In this document: piece by piece, positions 6,932-15,930 of the stretch
Position numbering within the stretch: position 1 is the stretch's first letter
Layout: each line of letters starts with the position of its first letter
Assembly (NCBI RefSeq): GCF_000720325.1
Contig: NZ_JOJM01000054.1
Location: 1-56,855, forward strand
Source: Streptomyces sp. NRRL B-1347
Lineage (GTDB): Bacteria > Actinomycetota > Actinomycetes > Streptomycetales > Streptomycetaceae
Reading direction: 5' to 3'
Length of the DNA: 56,855 bases
Notes under the pieces: model-generated
Databases searched by the model: none
What the model was told of the DNA's origin: nothing
The model's input: only the letters and a program-made list of their open reading frames with translations
Made by a program: the position numbers and the translations under genes

Positions 6932-9900
6932 CTATCGGCCCACGGGGGCGGTCCTGTCCGGTGGCCGGTCGGGCTCCGGACCACCGCTGTTCCCTCCGCG
7001 CGGGCCGCCGCTGCGGTCGCCGCCGCGCGGGCCGCTGTCACCGCCTTCCTTGCCGTCGCCGCCCTCGTCCTGGCCCTCGTGCTCGGGCTCGTCCTCGCCG
7101 AGCAGCAGCCGCTCCAGCTCCGCCCGGCCGGGCAGGTGCCTCGGGCGCTCGACGTCGCCGCTGCGGACGTACAGGAAGGCGGCCGTCACCGACTCCAGGG
7201 GGACGCCGTGCTGCTCGGCCCAGGCCAGGCGGTACACGGCGAGCTGGAGCGGGTCGGCGTCCTGGGTGCGGCTGGTCTTCCAGTCGACGATCTCGTACGT
7301 GGTGTCGGCGCCTTCGCCGTGCTTGTAGACGGCGTCCACGCGGCCGCGGATGAGGCGGCCCGCGAGGGTGAGCTGGACGGGGACCTCGGCGCGGTAGGGC
7401 GTGCGGCGGGCGTATTCGGTGCGTTCGAAGGCTTCCTTGAGTGCTTCCAGGTCGCGCTCGTCGGCGATGTCGGCTTCTCCGGGGGCGCCGCCGGGGAGTT
7501 CCTCCGGGCCGAGCATGGGCAGGCGCAGCTCTTCGAAGCGGGCCTCCACCCAGGCGTGGAAGCGGGTGCCCCGTCGGGCGGCGGGCTGGGGCGGCCGGGG
7601 CATGGGCCGGGCGAGCTCCTGGGCGAGGCCGTCGGGGTCGGTGGCCAGGCGCAGCAGCTGGGTGGCGGTGAGGGTGGTCGGCAGGGGCACGTCGCGTACG
7701 CCTTCGCGGGCGCGCAGGAGCTCGTCGGCGAGGGCGTCCAGGTCGCGGTCCCAGGAGGCGAGGGTGCGCAGTTCTTCCGGGGTCAGGGGCTGCGCGGGTG
7801 CGGTGGCGTGCGGTACGCGTGCGTGCGGGACGGCCGGGGTCCGGGTCGGGGGCGTCGGGCGGTCGCTGCTCCAGGCGTCCCAGTCGGCGGGGTCCTCGTC
7901 CTCGGGAAGGGGGCCGCTGTCTCCTTCGTAGGGCGCGCCTTCGTCTTCGTAGGGCGCGCCTTCGTCTTCGTAGGGCGCGCCTTCGTCCGCATAGTGCTCG
8001 TCGTACTCGTCATAGTGCTCGTCGTACTCGTCGTCCTCCGGGGGTGGCGGCCACTCCGGGTCGACTGCCGGGTCCGCTGCCGGGTGGGACTGCTGGTGGT
8101 CGCGGGCGCCGCCCGTCCTGAGGCGGTTCAGGTGTGCCTGGACGGTGTCGGCGGCGGCGCGGCGGCGGGCCAGGGACGCGGGGTCGAGCGGGAGCGGCCA
8201 GGCGTGGTCGGCGGCGGCCTCGCGCAGGGCGGGGTTCTCCTCGCCGTCCTGCGGCTCGTCGGCCCAGGCCTCGATCTCGCCGTGGCCGGCCGCGCAGTGG
8301 TCGTACAGCGCCGTCAGGAAGTCGGAGGGGCCGCGCGGCTTCTTCTGGGTGGGGCCCCACCAGTGGCCGGAGCCCAGGAGGAGGCTGCGGGGCCGGGTGA
8401 ACGTCACATAGCCGAGGCGGAGCTCCTCGGTGTGCTGGTGCTCCTTCATGGCGGCGTGGAAGGCCTTCAGGCCCTTGGCGTCCCAGGTGTCGACGTCGGG
8501 CAGGGTGTCGGCGTCGCCGCGCAGGGCGTGCGGGACGACCTTGGCCTGCGCGGTCCACTTCTCGCGGCCCTGGGCGCTCGGGAAGGTGCCGGTGACGAGG
8601 CCGGGGACGGCGACGACGTCCCACTCCAGGCCCTTGGACTTGTGGGCGGTGAGCACCTTGACGGTGTTCTCGCCGCCGGGCAGGGCGTTGTCGAGGCCCT
8701 TCTCGTACTGCGCGGCGGTGCGCAGGAAGCCGAGGAAGGCGAGCAGGGAGGCCGCGGGGTCGTGGGCGGCGAAGGACGCGGCGACGTCCAGGAAGTTGGA
8801 CAGGGTCTCGCGGCGGCGGGCGGCCAGGGCGTGCGGGGACGCGGACAGCTCGACTTCCAGGCCGGTGACGGCGAGGACGCGGTGCAGGACGTCCATCAGC
8901 GGGTCGGCGAGGGAGCGGCGCAGGTCGCGCAGTTCGGCGGCGAGGTGGGCGAACCGGACGCGTGCCTCCGCGGAGAAGGGCAGGCCGTCGTCTTCGGAGG
9001 CGTCGATCGGCGACTCCAGGAAGGTGTCGAGGGCGTCCGCGAGCGATATCACCTCGGACGGGTCGACGCCTTCCACGGCGTGGGCGAGGCGCCGGTCGGC
9101 GGCTTCGGGGTCGTCGGGGTCTCCGGGCGCGGGGTGGCCGTGCCGGACGAGGAGGCGGGCGCGGCGGCCGAGGAGGGCGAGGTCGCGGGCGCCGACGCGC
9201 CAGCGGGGGCCGGTGAGGAGCCGCACCAGGGAGGCGTTGGCTCCGGGGTCCTGGAGGACTTCGCAGACGGCGACGAGGTCGGCGACTTCGGGCAGGTGCA
9301 GGAGCCCGGAGAGGCCGACGACCTCGACGGGTACGTCGCGGGCGACGAGGGCGCCTTGGATGTCGGCGAAGTCGGTGGCCGTGCGGCACAGGACGGCGAT
9401 CTCGCCGGGTGCGGTGCCGGTGCGGACGAGGTGGGCGAGGGAGTCGGCGATCCAGTCGATCTCTTCGGCGTGGGTGCGCAGGAGGGCGCACCGGACCGTG
9501 CCGTCGCGCTCGGCGCCGGGGGCGGGCCGCAGGGCCTCCACGCCCGCGTGGCGGGCGCGCAGGGGGGCGGCGAGGCCGTTGGCGAGGTCGAGGAGGCGGC
9601 CGCCGCTGCGGCGGTTCTCGCTGAGCGCGTGGCGGGCGGCGGGGCGGCCGTCGGCGTGGGCGAAGTGGTGCGGGAAGTCGTCCAGGTTGGCCACGGAGGC
9701 GCCGCGCCAGCCGTAGATGGCCTGGCAGGGGTCGCCGACGGCGGTGACGGGGTGGCCGGTGCCGCCGCCGAACAGGCCCGCGAGGAGGATGCGCTGGGCG
9801 ACGGACGTGTCCTGGTACTCGTCGAGGAGGACGACGTGGAACTCCTCGCGCAGGATCGCGCCGACTTCCGCGCGGGTGCGGGCGAGGGTCGCGGAGTGGG

Positions 9901-10633
9901 CGATCTGGTCGCCGAAGTCGAGCAGGTCGCGGGCGCGCTTGGCGTCGCGGTACCGCTCGACGAGGCCGGTGAGCTCGGTGCGGGCGGTGGCTGCCTCGGG
10001 GACCTTGCGGAGGTCTCCGTTGGTGAGCTTGGCGCCCGCCAGGGTGCGCAGGAGTGCGGCGTCGTGCGCGCGGAGCCTGCCGGGGTCCACGAGGTGCTCG
10101 GCGAGCTCGCTGTCGAGGGCCAGGAGGTCGCTGACGAGGTCGGGGAAGGAGCGGGTGAGCGCCGGGTACGGGCCGGGGGCTTCGCGCAGTACGCGTGCGG
10201 CGAGCTGGAAGCGGGTGGCGTCGGCGAGGAGCCGGGAGGTGGGTTCCAGGCCGATGCGCAGGCCGTGCTCGGTCAGGAGGCGTCCGGCGAAGGCGTGGTA
10301 CGTGGAGATGACCGGTTCGCCCGGGGCGTCGTCGGGGTCGGCCGGGTCCGGGTCCGTGACGCCCGCCTTGACGAGGGCCTGGCGGACGCGGTCGGCGAGC
10401 TCGCCTGCCGCCTTGTTGGTGAACGTCAGGCCGAGGACCTGCTCGGGGGCGACCTGGCCGGTGCCGACGAGCCAGACCACGCGCGCGGCCATCACCGTCG
10501 TCTTGCCCGATCCGGCTCCGGCCACGATCACCTGCGGGGCGGGCGGCGCGGTGATGCAGGCCGTCTGCTCCGGGGTGAACGGGATGCCGAGGAGCTCTTT
10601 GAGCTCGTCGGGGTCGGTGAGGCGGGAAGGCAC
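6932..10633 (-). CDS. adnB: AdnB subunit of the AdnAB helicase-nuclease
   Basis: About 1233 aa. N-terminal UvrD-type motor: GAGSGKTT Walker A at about 39-46, TFTNKAAGEL, LLDEYQDTS near 270, VTAVGDPCQAIYGW, TAHKSKGLEWD. A low-complexity acidic linker (about 865-912) with 7-residue repeats leads to a RecB-family nuclease domain: RFHAW, IRGRVD, EIVDWKTS near 1117, PLQLAVYRLAW. AdnAB resects DNA double-strand breaks in actinobacteria in place of RecBCD or AddAB. The Walker A type and gene order assign this as AdnB. GTG 10633 is preferred over GTG 10657 and TTG 10663, but no start has a clear ribosome site. Confidence 0.9.
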   Translation of the reverse strand: MPSRLTDPDELKELLGIPFTPEQTACITAPPAPQVIVAGAGSGKTTVMAARVVWLVGTGQVAPEQVLGLTFTNKAAGELADRVRQALVKAGVTDPDPADPDDAPGEPVISTYHAFAGRLLTEHGLRIGLEPTSRLLADATRFQLAARVLREAPGPYPALTRSFPDLVSDLLALDSELAEHLVDPGRLRAHDAALLRTLAGAKLTNGDLRKVPEAATARTELTGLVERYRDAKRARDLLDFGDQIAHSATLARTRAEVGAILREEFHVVLLDEYQDTSVAQRILLAGLFGGGTGHPVTAVGDPCQAIYGWRGASVANLDDFPHHFAHADGRPAARHALSENRRSGGRLLDLANGLAAPLRARHAGVEALRPAPGAERDGTVRCALLRTHAEEIDWIADSLAHLVRTGTAPGEIAVLCRTATDFADIQGALVARDVPVEVVGLSGLLHLPEVADLVAVCEVLQDPGANASLVRLLTGPRWRVGARDLALLGRRARLLVRHGHPAPGDPDDPEAADRRLAHAVEGVDPSEVISLADALDTFLESPIDASEDDGLPFSAEARVRFAHLAAELRDLRRSLADPLMDVLHRVLAVTGLEVELSASPHALAARRRETLSNFLDVAASFAAHDPAASLLAFLGFLRTAAQYEKGLDNALPGGENTVKVLTAHKSKGLEWDVVAVPGLVTGTFPSAQGREKWTAQAKVVPHALRGDADTLPDVDTWDAKGLKAFHAAMKEHQHTEELRLGYVTFTRPRSLLLGSGHWWGPTQKKPRGPSDFLTALYDHCAAGHGEIEAWADEPQDGEENPALREAAADHAWPLPLDPASLARRRAAADTVQAHLNRLRTGGARDHQQSHPAADPAVDPEWPPPPEDDEYDEHYDEYDEHYADEGAPYEDEGAPYEDEGAPYEGDSGPLPEDEDPADWDAWSSDRPTPPTRTPAVPHARVPHATAPAQPLTPEELRTLASWDRDLDALADELLRAREGVRDVPLPTTLTATQLLRLATDPDGLAQELARPMPRPPQPAARRGTRFHAWVEARFEELRLPMLGPEELPGGAPGEADIADERDLEALKEAFERTEYARRTPYRAEVPVQLTLAGRLIRGRVDAVYKHGEGADTTYEIVDWKTSRTQDADPLQLAVYRLAWAEQHGVPLESVTAAFLYVRSGDVERPRHLPGRAELERLLLGEDEPEHEGQDEGGDGKEGGDSGPRGGDRSGGPRGGNSGGPEPDRPPDRTAPVGR
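7925..8031. repeat. In-frame 21-bp tandem repeats in adnB
   Basis: Three exact 21-bp units (7925-7987), encoding the repeated acidic heptad GAPYEDE, are followed by two exact copies of a second 21-bp unit (7990-8031), encoding DEYDEHY. Copy number can change without frameshift. They lie in the linker between motor and nuclease domains. Confidence 0.95.
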
Positions 10634-10712
10634 GTGAGAAAGGCTAGCGGCGGCCACTGACAACCGGGGTGGGGTCCGGTGGTCGGTGGCCGCCGCTCGG
10701 GGCGTCTCGGGG

Positions 10713-11414
10713 TCAGCCGGTGAGGAGGTCCTTGAGGTCCTTCTGCTCGATGACCTGGTCGGCCGGCGGGGCCTTCACGACGACGGACTTGCCGTAGTCG
10801 CTGAAGTTCATCTTGGTGGGGTCGGCGCCCTTCTCCTCGATCCGCAGGAAGTACGGCTTGCCGTCGAGCGCGACGTAGTACGTCAGCTGCTTCTTGCCGG
10901 TCTTCTTGGTGAGGACGGCCGCCTTCTCGCCGTCGACCTCGGCGTCCTTCTCCCGCTTGAGCCCCTTGAGCTTCGCGGAGTTGAACATCTCGTCCTTGTC
11001 GCAGGTCTTGCTGTCCTCGCCGCGCGGGGACTTCATCCAGCGGCCTTTGAGCTTGTCGCCCATGGCGGCGCTGCCGGTGGACTTCCAGAACTGCTCGTCG
11101 CCCTTGAAGTACGAGGTCTTGTCGACGACGAGGATCTCGCCGGTGCCGTTCGCCGCGGAGCCGGTCTTGCCCTGGCAGTCGCCGGACTCGGCGACGGCGA
11201 AGTCGATCTGGACCTTCTTGCCGTCCTCCTCGCCCTGGCCGGAGACCTTGAAGGAGCCCGCGCCCTTCGAGGCGTCCACGGCCTTCTTGGCGATCTTGTC
11301 GGCGCTCATGCCCTCGAAGGGGTCCTTGTCGCCGTCGCTGCTGCAGCCCGTGACGCCGATGACGGCGGCGGCGCAGGCGGCTGCCGCTGCCAGGAGCTTC
11401 CGGTTGGCTGCCAT
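10713..11414 (-). CDS. Secreted lipoprotein (LppX-like), between adnA and adnB
   Basis: 233 aa from ATG 11414, with an AGGAG ribosome site 8 nt upstream. The N-terminus is a lipoprotein signal: two basic residues, an Ala-rich hydrophobic core and lipobox VTGC with Cys24. The mature part resembles actinobacterial lipoproteins with an LppX/LprG-like beta-sheet fold (conserved KLDGRW-like and GKPYFLRIE patterns). It has the same overall plan as the lipoprotein at 50054-50824. Such proteins sit on the outer face of the membrane and may bind a lipid; ligand unknown. It has its own leader with a hairpin, so expression may be independent of adnA. Its presence between adnA and adnB splits that pair. 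Confidence 0.85.
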   Translation of the reverse strand: MAANRKLLAAAAACAAAVIGVTGCSSDGDKDPFEGMSADKIAKKAVDASKGAGSFKVSGQGEEDGKKVQIDFAVAESGDCQGKTGSAANGTGEILVVDKTSYFKGDEQFWKSTGSAAMGDKLKGRWMKSPRGEDSKTCDKDEMFNSAKLKGLKREKDAEVDGEKAAVLTKKTGKKQLTYYVALDGKPYFLRIEEKGADPTKMNFSDYGKSVVVKAPPADQVIEQKDLKDLLTG

Positions 11415-11445
11415 GGTGACTCTCCTCAGGACGGTGCACGTTCGG

Positions 11446-11464
11446 GGGGTGCGGGACGCACCCC
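11446..11464 (-). other. 8-bp hairpin in the lipoprotein leader
   Basis: GGGGTGCG and CGCACCCC pair around GGA, 32-50 nt upstream of the lipoprotein start. It could be a 5' UTR stabiliser or the end of the adnA transcript. No T-run follows. Confidence 0.4.
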
Positions 11465-11575
11465 GCAGCATGCACGGTTCAGCTTTACCGAGACTTTAGA
11501 TGGCCTGTGCGAGTGCTATGGGCTCGGGTGGTGGGACGTGACGTTGACCACCACCCGGGAGGCCGGTGGCGGGCG

Positions 11576-14500
11576 TCACTCCACGACCTGGCGGCCTTCG
11601 GGGAGGGCGCTGCACGAGGTGCGGAAGGCGCAGTGGGTGCAGTGCTGGCCCGTTGCGGGCGTGAAGCGTTCGTCGAGGACCTTGCCCGCGGCGGTGGCCA
11701 GGAGGTCGCCGACCCAGTCGCCGTCGCCGCCTTCCGGTGGCTGCTGCGTCTGGACCTTCGGCAGGGCGTCGCCGCCGTCCTTCTTGGCGGCGCCCTGGCG
11801 CAGGTGCACCAGTTCCGCGCCGCCCGCAGCGGGGCGCGTGCCGCCGAACACGTCGTCGGCCGCGCCCTCGCGCACCGCGAGCTGGTAGACGGCCAGCTGG
11901 GGGTGGCGGGCGACGTCGGCGGCGCTGGGGGCCTGTTTGCCGGTCTTGAAGTCGACTACGTAGGCGCGGCCTTCGCCGTCGCGTTCGACGCGGTCCATGG
12001 AGCCGCGTACGCGCACTTCGTAGGGGCCTGCTTCGAGGGTCACGTCGAAGCCGTGCTCGCTGGCTACGGGGGTGCGGCCCGCGTGGGCGCCGCTGACGTG
12101 CCACTGGAGGAACCGTTCGAGCGCTCCGCGCGCGTTCTCCTTCTCCTGGTCGGACTTCCAGGGGGCGTCGAAGGCGAGGGCGTCCCACACCGATTCGAGG
12201 CGTTCCATGAGGACGTCGAGATCGGCGGGCGTGCGCCCGGAGGCGACCTCGTCGGCCAGGACGTGGACGACGTTGCCGAAGCCCTGGGCGGCGGTCGCGG
12301 GCGCGTCCGCCTTCACCTCACGGCCCAGGAACCACTGCAGGGCGCAGGTGTTGGCGAGCTGGTCCAGGGCGCTGCCGGAGAGGGTGACCGGCTTGTCGCG
12401 GTCCCGGAGGGGCGCCGTGCTCGCTGTCGGCTCGTGCAGGCCCCACCAGCGGGAGGGGTGCGCGGACGGCACGAGGGGGCGGCCGTCGGTGTCGGCGAGT
12501 CCGGCGAGGCGGGCCAGGCGCTGGGCCGCGGCCTCGCGCAGGGCGTCCGAGGCGTGCGGGTCGACGGTCGTGGCGCGCAGCTCCGCGACGAGCGCGGCGA
12601 CGGACAGCGGGCGGCGCGGGCGGCCCGGCACGTCCTTGGGCTCGACGCCGAGCTCGGTGAGGAAGCGGGACGGCTGGTCGCCGTCTTCGGCGGGTGCCTT
12701 GACGGCGGTGACGACGAGGCGTTCACGCGCGCGCGTGGCGGCGACGTAGAACAGTCGGCGCTCTTCGGAGAGGAGTGCTCCGGGGGTGAGGGGTTCGGCG
12801 ATGCCGTCGCGCCCGATGCGGTCGGCCTCCAGGAGAGAGCCGCGGCGGCGCAGGTCGGGCCAGAGGCCCTCCTGGACGCCCGCGACGACGACGAGCCGCC
12901 ACTGCAGGCCCTTGGAGCGGTGTGCCGTCATGAGGCGTACGGCGTCGGGGCGGGCGGCGCGGCGGGTGAGCGTGTCGGCGGCGATGTCCTGGGCCTCGAT
13001 CTCCTCCAGGAAGTTCAGGGCACCGCGGCCGCCGGTGCGCTCCTCGGCGCGGGCGGCGGTGGCGAACAGGGCGCACACCGCGTCGAGGTCGCGGTCGGCG
13101 TTGCGGCCCGCCGCGCCGCCGCGCCGCGCGGTGCGCTCCAGGCGGCGCGGCCAGGGGGTGCCGTTCCACAGCTCCCACAGGGCCTGCTCGGCGGTGCCGC
13201 CGTCCGCGAGGCACGCGCCTGCGCGGGCGAGGAGCGCGCCGAGGCGCTGGGCGCCCTTGGCGTACGAGGGGTCGTGCGCGACGAGCCGCTCCGGTTCGGC
13301 CAGGGCGCGGGCGAGCAGTTCGTCGGAGGGCGGCGGCAGGTGGTTGCCGGCGGCGCGCTCCTCCTCGCGCAGGGCGCGGCCGAGGCGGCGCAGGTCGGCG
13401 GCGTCCATGCTCGCGAGCGGGGAGGTGAGCAGGGTCAGGGCGGTCTCGGTGCCGAGCCAGGCCGGGGCGACGCCGGGGGCCGTCGGGCCGTCCGCGGCGT
13501 CTTCGGAGCGTGCCTGGCCCGCGGCGGCAGCCTCCGCCGCACGCTCTGCGGCCGCGTCCTCCGCACGCGCGGCAGCCGTCCCCTCGACACGCGTCCCAGT
13601 CGCCTCCTCCGCACGCGCCCCGATCGGCCCCTCGGTACGCGCCGCAGCCCCCTCGGCACGCGCCCCGATCGGCCCCTCGGCACGCGCCTCATCCCCCTCC
13701 TGCGCACGCGCAGCATCGCTCCTCGCCGTCTCCCCCAGGCGTGCCTGGTCCACCGCCGTCGCCACCGTCCGCAAGGCCGTCAGGAGGGCCGTCACCGCCG
13801 GTTCGTGGCGCAGGGGGATGTCGTCGCCGTCTATGTCCAGGGGGACGCCCGCGGCGGTGAGGGCGCGGCGGAAGGAGGGCAGGGTGCGGGCGCCCGCGCG
13901 GACGAGCACGGCCATCTCGCTCCAGGGGACGCCGTCCTCCAGGTGGGCGCGGCGCAGGACGTCCGCGATGTTGTCGATCTCCGCGCCGGCGGTGGGGAAG
14001 GTGAGGACGTCCACGCGCCCGTCGTCCCTGACGGCGGCGAGCTCGCGGTGGGCGCGCACCTTCGCCGCGGGCAGCCGGGTCAGCGGCATGCGGCGGGTGA
14101 GGAGGCGGGTGGCGGCGAGGAGTCCGGCGCCCGAGCGGCGGGACGTCGTCAGGACCTCGACCGGTGCCGGGGTGCCGTCCGCGCGCGGGAAGTCGGCGGG
14201 GAACTGGAGGATGCCGTTCACGTCGGCGCCCCGGAAGGTGTAGATCGACTGGTCCGGGTCTCCGAAGGCCATGAGGTCGCGGCCGCCGCCCGCGAGGGCG
14301 TGCAGCAGGCGCACCTGGGAGGGGTCGGTGTCCTGGTACTCGTCCACGAACACGGCGTCGTACTGCGCGGCCAGGGCCCGCGCCACCTCGGGGCGGTGGG
14401 CGAGCAGCACCGCGCGGTGCACCAGCTCGGCGTAGTCGAGCACTCCTTGGAGGTCGAGGACGTCGAGGTACTCGGCGAGGAACGCGGCCGCGGCGCGCCA

Positions 14501-15151
14501 GTCCGGGCGGCCGCTGCGGCGCGCGAAGGCGTCGAGGGCGGCGGGCCCCAGGCCCAGCTCGCGGCTGCGGGCGAGGACGGCGCGGACCTCGTCGGCGAAG
14601 CCGCGCGTGGTCAGGCAGGCGCGCAGCTCGTCCGGCCAGCGGACCCGGGAGAGGCCTTCCTCGCCGAGGCCGAGCTGTCCGGCGAGCAGCTCGCGCACGG
14701 CGACGTCCTGCTCGGGTCCGGAGAGCAGCCGCAGCGGCTCGACGAACAGGTCGGCGTCCTGGTGGGCGCGGACCAGGGCGTAGCAGAAGGAGTGGAAGGT
14801 GGTCGCCTGCGGGGCGTCGGCGGCGCCGATCCGGTGGGCCATCCGGTCGCGCAGTTCCACCGCGGCCTTGCGGCTGAAGGTGAGCACCAGGACGCGCTCG
14901 GGGTCGGTGCCCTTGGCGATGCGCGCGGCGACGGACTCGACCAGGGTCGTGGTCTTGCCGGTGCCCGGACCTGCGAGAACGAGCAGCGGGCCGCCGTCGT
15001 GGTCAACCACGGCGCGCTGTCGTGCGTCCAGTTCAGGGGGGTCCGCGGAGACCGGTGGGGTACGCACCAGTCGGTAGGCGCCCGCGACCCCCTGTCGTAC
15101 CTGCTGGTACGACAGGTGCCGCGCGTGCCTGGCGGATGAAGTGGAGCTCAC
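11576..15151 (-). CDS. adnA: AdnA subunit of the AdnAB helicase-nuclease
   Basis: About 1191 aa. UvrD-like motor with GPGTGKTT (61-68), TFSRKAAVEL, VFVDEYQDTD near 270, MAFGDPDQSIYTF and MTAHRSKGLQW. The C-terminal RecB-type nuclease has GNVVH, RGSMDR, VVDFKTGK near 1066 and PQLAVYQLAV, and ends in CTHCAFRTSC, which with an earlier Cys (ANTC) fits the four-Cys 4Fe-4S staple of AddB-like nucleases. Residues about 473-554 are an Ala/Arg/Glu repeat tract. GTG 15151 is the likely start; a longer frame to 15298 lacks coding character. It partners adnB downstream on the same strand, in the mycobacterial order. Confidence 0.9.
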   Translation of the reverse strand: MSSTSSARHARHLSYQQVRQGVAGAYRLVRTPPVSADPPELDARQRAVVDHDGGPLLVLAGPGTGKTTTLVESVAARIAKGTDPERVLVLTFSRKAAVELRDRMAHRIGAADAPQATTFHSFCYALVRAHQDADLFVEPLRLLSGPEQDVAVRELLAGQLGLGEEGLSRVRWPDELRACLTTRGFADEVRAVLARSRELGLGPAALDAFARRSGRPDWRAAAAFLAEYLDVLDLQGVLDYAELVHRAVLLAHRPEVARALAAQYDAVFVDEYQDTDPSQVRLLHALAGGGRDLMAFGDPDQSIYTFRGADVNGILQFPADFPRADGTPAPVEVLTTSRRSGAGLLAATRLLTRRMPLTRLPAAKVRAHRELAAVRDDGRVDVLTFPTAGAEIDNIADVLRRAHLEDGVPWSEMAVLVRAGARTLPSFRRALTAAGVPLDIDGDDIPLRHEPAVTALLTALRTVATAVDQARLGETARSDAARAQEGDEARAEGPIGARAEGAAARTEGPIGARAEEATGTRVEGTAAARAEDAAAERAAEAAAAGQARSEDAADGPTAPGVAPAWLGTETALTLLTSPLASMDAADLRRLGRALREEERAAGNHLPPPSDELLARALAEPERLVAHDPSYAKGAQRLGALLARAGACLADGGTAEQALWELWNGTPWPRRLERTARRGGAAGRNADRDLDAVCALFATAARAEERTGGRGALNFLEEIEAQDIAADTLTRRAARPDAVRLMTAHRSKGLQWRLVVVAGVQEGLWPDLRRRGSLLEADRIGRDGIAEPLTPGALLSEERRLFYVAATRARERLVVTAVKAPAEDGDQPSRFLTELGVEPKDVPGRPRRPLSVAALVAELRATTVDPHASDALREAAAQRLARLAGLADTDGRPLVPSAHPSRWWGLHEPTASTAPLRDRDKPVTLSGSALDQLANTCALQWFLGREVKADAPATAAQGFGNVVHVLADEVASGRTPADLDVLMERLESVWDALAFDAPWKSDQEKENARGALERFLQWHVSGAHAGRTPVASEHGFDVTLEAGPYEVRVRGSMDRVERDGEGRAYVVDFKTGKQAPSAADVARHPQLAVYQLAVREGAADDVFGGTRPAAGGAELVHLRQGAAKKDGGDALPKVQTQQPPEGGDGDWVGDLLATAAGKVLDERFTPATGQHCTHCAFRTSCSALPEGRQVVE
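13611..13680. repeat. 45-bp-period direct repeat in adnA
   Basis: A perfect 25-bp sequence at 13611-13635 recurs at 13656-13680, within a wider Ala/Arg/Glu-rich region (about 13490-13735) coding repeats such as GARAEG and GPIGARAE. The period is 15 codons, so the frame is kept. Confidence 0.9.
15091..15116. promoter_or_regulatory. 11-bp perfect inverted repeat at the adnA 5' end
   Basis: CCTGTCGTACC and GGTACGACAGG flank a 4-nt TGCT spacer. If GTG 15151 is the start, it lies in codons about 12-20, which read RHLSYQQVRQ. It could be an operator, a translation-limiting hairpin, or coincidence. Confidence 0.45.
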
Positions 15152-15322
15152 GTGGGTCGCCGGTCCTGGTGGGTGTTCTGGTCGAGGTGCGGCTGCGGGA
15201 CAGCCGCGGGGTGAGGATGCATGCGTGCTGTCGACGCTACGCCAGCGGTCGCGTGGGGCGTGTGGCTTCCCCCGTACGGGCCACCAGCGGCCCACCACCG
15301 CGGGCCCGGATGCCGGAAGCTG

Positions 15323-15718
15323 TCAGTTGTGACCTTCCGGAGCCTGCGGCCGCTCGTCCGGTCCTTCGGCGGCCGCCCCGCCGTCCCAGCGCGCCCGGCG
15401 CATGTCGATGCGCGGCACGTGCCCCTGCGCCGCCCGGCCGGCCTGCCGCAGGGGCGTGCCCTCCGCGCGGTAGGCCTCCAGGGCGCGCAGTTCGTGGCCG
15501 GGCAGCAGGGTGCCGTCGGCGCGGACCACGCGCCACCACGGCACCGCGCCGCCGTAGAGGGCCATCGCGCGGCCGACCTGCCGGGGGCCACCCTCCTCCA
15601 GCCACTCGGCGACGTCTCCGTAGGTCATCACCCGGCCCGGGGGAATCATTTCCGCCACTTCCAGGACCCGCTCCGCGTACTCCGGAAGCTCCGGCACCGC
15701 TCCGCTCTCCTCGCTCAT
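15323..15718 (-). CDS. Alkyltransferase-like protein (ATL), MGMT family without the acceptor Cys
   Basis: 131 aa with the DNA-binding domain of O6-alkylguanine transferases: PPGRVMTYGDVA, then RQVGRAM. The active-site motif PCHRV is replaced by PWWRVV, with Trp at residue 61 in place of the acceptor cysteine. ATL proteins bind and flag O6-alkylguanine for nucleotide excision repair but cannot transfer the alkyl group. ATG 15718 has an AGGA ribosome site 8 nt upstream; longer starts are rejected. The gene lies 171 nt upstream of adnA on the same strand, so it may head a DNA-damage operon. Confidence 0.9.
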   Translation of the reverse strand: MSEESGAVPELPEYAERVLEVAEMIPPGRVMTYGDVAEWLEEGGPRQVGRAMALYGGAVPWWRVVRADGTLLPGHELRALEAYRAEGTPLRQAGRAAQGHVPRIDMRRARWDGGAAAEGPDERPQAPEGHN

Positions 15719-15930
15719 CCGGACCATCCTGCCCCATGCCACGGACACGGTGACGGGGTGGCCACGGAGCGTACGGGACCGTGGGCGACAAGGTCCGATG
15801 TGGCAAATCGTGACCGTTTCGCGCCCCCGGATTGCCCCCTGATGCCCCCCGTTGTCGGCGGGGCATGCCACCATCATGCGGGCGGTGACTGGTGATACGA
15901 GATCAAGAAGAGGCGACGGAGCAGCAGAGC

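Noticed and set aside
7925..8031. CRISPR array
   Set aside because: Units are contiguous 21-bp repeats without unique spacers and lie in frame inside adnB; no cas genes are near.
6647..10660. Open frame of 1337 codons on the plus strand
   Set aside because: Mirror frame of adnB. High-GC coding DNA leaves long antisense frames; it has no ribosome site or recognisable domain, while the minus strand has full helicase and nuclease motifs.
11507..15139. Open frame of 1210 codons on the plus strand
   Set aside because: Antisense shadow of adnA; Gly/Ala/Arg-rich composition without motifs.
15152..15298. 49-codon N-terminal extension of adnA
   Set aside because: Pro/Arg-rich, poor coding bias, no ribosome site, and beyond the conserved start region of the family.
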